Source of the DNA: CAYTAP01 sp964435775
GTDB taxonomy: Bacteria; Planctomycetota; Phycisphaerae; Tepidisphaerales; Tepidisphaeraceae
Assembly (NCBI GenBank): GCA_964435775.1
Contig: CAYTAP010000104.1
Location: 1-15,147 of the forward strand
Length of the DNA: 15,147 bases
Direction of reading: 5' to 3'
The translations under genes were made by a program, and so were the position numbers. Under the pieces are notes generated by a model. That model ran no database searches and was not told the origin of the DNA. It saw only the letters and a list, made by a program, of their open reading frames with translations. Below are positions 13,951 through 15,147 of the stretch, one piece after another. The first letter of the stretch is position 1; every line of letters begins with the position of its first letter.

Positions 13951-14691
13951 TCATTTGGTCAGAAGCGATGCCGAAGCGCGATCGAGGTAGATCGTGGTGT
14001 TTCCATGTTGCTGGAGGATGCTGGCCGGCACGTCCGGGGTGACAGGCCCTTCGACGGAGTGCTGGACGGCCTGCGCCTTGCGTTCATCGGGCACCGTGCA
14101 GATGATCGCCTTGCTCTTCATGATCTGTCGGCAGGACATGCTGATGGCCTCGGTGGGAACATCGTTAAACGTCGGGAACCACCCTTCACCCATCTGCTGG
14201 CGGCGACAGGCATCGTCAAGCTTCACGACGAGATACGGCTCCTCGGTTTTGAAATCAGCGGGCGGATCGTTGAACGCGAGATGGCCGTTCTCCCCGATGC
14301 CGACGAACGCCACATCAATCGGATGCCGCTTGATGATCGCACCCAGCCGCTCGCACTCGGCCGATCCATTCCGATCACCATTCACGTAGTGAAATGCGGC
14401 CAGGGGCAGAGGCAGGCGACTGACGAATCTCTCCCAGAGATACTTGCGAAAGCTGGCGGGGTGGGTGATGGGCATTCCGATGTATTCATCAAGGTGAAAG
14501 CCCGTCACCATGTTCCATGCAATGTCGGGCTGCTTCACCAACTCGCTGAGCATTTCAAATTGCGAGGCGCCGGTCGCCACGATGATGTTAGCCGACCCCG
14601 ATGCGCTGATCGCCTTGCGAATGAGCGTGGCGCCCGCTTCGGCGGCGATCTTCCCGGCGGCGTGCTTGTCCGAACTCTTGATCACGTTCAT
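13951..14691 (-). CDS. Glucosamine-6-phosphate deaminase/isomerase family protein (NagB-like)
   Basis: A 246-aa cytosolic sugar-phosphate isomerase fold. NagB converts glucosamine 6-phosphate to fructose 6-phosphate and ammonia. Present are VATGASQFEML (phosphate loop), FHLDEYIG (D68, equivalent of E. coli D72), FVGIGENGHLAFNDPP (131-144) and late SMSCRQIMKSKAIICTVP. Aligned by eye, E. coli D141-x-H143 and E148 become N135, H137 and D142; the His is kept, but both acidic partners are changed. This GENGHLAFND form occurs in a branch of the family usually also annotated as deaminase. ATG at 14691 has a strong AAGGAG six bases before it. The gene ends 98 bp from the TolC-like gene, convergent. 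The family is certain; exact activity less so, hence no gene symbol. Confidence 0.9.
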   Translation of the reverse strand: MNVIKSSDKHAAGKIAAEAGATLIRKAISASGSANIIVATGASQFEMLSELVKQPDIAWNMVTGFHLDEYIGMPITHPASFRKYLWERFVSRLPLPLAAFHYVNGDRNGSAECERLGAIIKRHPIDVAFVGIGENGHLAFNDPPADFKTEEPYLVVKLDDACRRQQMGEGWFPTFNDVPTEAISMSCRQIMKSKAIICTVPDERKAQAVQHSVEGPVTPDVPASILQQHGNTTIYLDRASASLLTK

Positions 14692-14873
14692 CGGTCACTC
14701 CTTTTCGTATTTTTCGATATTGATCGTGCGCGGGGGGCATGAATTACGGTGGATTGCAAGACGATGCGCACGTTCCCGGGCAACCCATTCAAATCCGTGC
14801 GTTCGACCTTGCGAAAAGCTGAGGTTTCATGAGGAAAATCCCCCACGGGAGAGGAGAATTTAATCCCGCTCAG
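14692..14873. other. Spacer between the NagB-like gene and tRNA-Ala
   Basis: No gene is supportable. A weak minus-strand hairpin TCCC-GTGG-GGGA followed by TTTT (14835-14850) could terminate the tRNA transcript, but the stem is only four pairs. Confidence 0.3.
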
Positions 14874-14944
14874 TGGAGCCATGGGGATTTGAACCCCAAA
14901 TTCAACCATGCCATGGTCGCGTGATCCCATTTCACTATGGCCCC
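14874..14944 (-). tRNA. tRNA-Ala (anticodon GGC)
   Basis: The minus strand folds into a full cloverleaf of 71 nt. The acceptor stem is GGGGCCA/TGGCTCC with the G3-U70 pair that identifies tRNA-Ala and A73 as discriminator. The D arm is GTGA/TCAC with a 7-nt loop. The anticodon arm is CGACC-ATGGCAT-GGTTG, with U33 and anticodon GGC (reads GCC). The variable loop is 4 nt, and the T arm is TGGGG-TTCAAAT-CCCCA. The terminal CCA is not encoded. Confidence 0.95.
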
Positions 14945-15009
14945 GACCCATTTCAGAATAGCTGGATTTTGGGTGGTGTCAAACCCAGGACACGGGCATA
15001 CCGTTCGAT

Positions 15010-15147
15010 ATGTGCCACGTTTGGAATCGTCAGAATCGGGCCGGAGTTGAAGTGCTCGAGAGGCGGCATCTATTGGCCGGCTATTCGATCCAGCGCCTCG
15101 ATGGGGAAATCGACGACGTCGATCCCCACCTGCGAACCTGGGTGCTG
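15010..15147 (+). CDS. Partial gene, possible planctomycete surface protein (LEPR-XLL-like start)
   Basis: An open frame of 46 codons from ATG at 15010 runs off the window. The first 25 residues are basic and contain VEVLERRHLLAG, resembling the LExR-x-LL-(S/A) motif near the N-terminus of many large planctomycete surface or secreted proteins (the LEPR-XLL type). The following residues (YSIQRLDGEIDDVDPHLR) are acidic, as expected for a mature secreted part. No clear Shine-Dalgarno precedes the ATG, and too little is visible to assign function. The start could differ; the motif resemblance is by eye. Confidence 0.5.
   Translation, partial: MCHVWNRQNRAGVEVLERRHLLAGYSIQRLDGEIDDVDPHLRTWVL

Noticed and set aside
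14005..14742. Plus-strand 245-codon frame opposite the NagB-like gene
   Set aside because: It is an antisense shadow; the minus strand has a strong ribosome site and family motifs.
1..15147. CRISPR array, insertion sequence, phage or integrase genes
   Set aside because: No regularly spaced repeats, transposase/integrase motifs or terminal inverted repeats were seen on either strand.

Overview
The window reads as chromosomal DNA of a planctomycete, most likely near Phycisphaerae. The evidence is a prepilin-like protein with a C-terminal H-X9-DG-type motif, ECF sigma factors with accessory genes, a right-edge ORF with an LExR-x-LLA-like N-terminal motif, a lone exosortase-type CAAX protease, high GC, and GTG/TTG starts with mixed Shine-Dalgarno strength. 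It is probably a metagenome or draft assembly, because a 10-N gap lies inside one gene (12180-12189).

Left block (52-4390, all minus strand): an ECF sigma factor, a zinc-binding anti-sigma factor, a membrane-anchored Spy/CpxP-like protein with a Met/His/Pro-rich tail, an exported partner protein with a Gly-Gly-Pro tract, and a GspE/PilB-type secretion ATPase. The first four look like one envelope-stress or metal-sensing operon, comparable in logic to CnrYXH. The ATPase lies behind a strong GC stem-loop and may be a separate unit.

Middle block (4626-9492): protein-isoaspartate methyltransferase (+); a CPBP/CAAX protease (-); an FkbM methyltransferase lacking its N-terminal SAM-binding half (-); a HigBA toxin-antitoxin pair (+) with a palindrome over its promoter; and a tight pair, rlmN followed by a prepilin-like gene (-). 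The FkbM truncation ends just where the HigBA promoter begins, which suggests a rearrangement there.

Right block (9697-15147): a second ECF sigma factor with a long disordered N-terminus, followed by a small protein of unknown function (+); a LOG-family nucleotide phosphoribohydrolase (-); an intergenic region with two degenerate repeat families; a 25-codon leader ORF coupled to a TolC-like outer-membrane lipoprotein (+); a NagB-family protein with altered active-site residues (-); tRNA-Ala(GGC) (-); and the start of a possible surface protein running off the end.

Most genes are ordinary housekeeping or envelope genes. The best candidate for something little described is the sigma/anti-sigma/Spy-like/GGP cassette. 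All functions come from reading motifs by eye; no database search was run.
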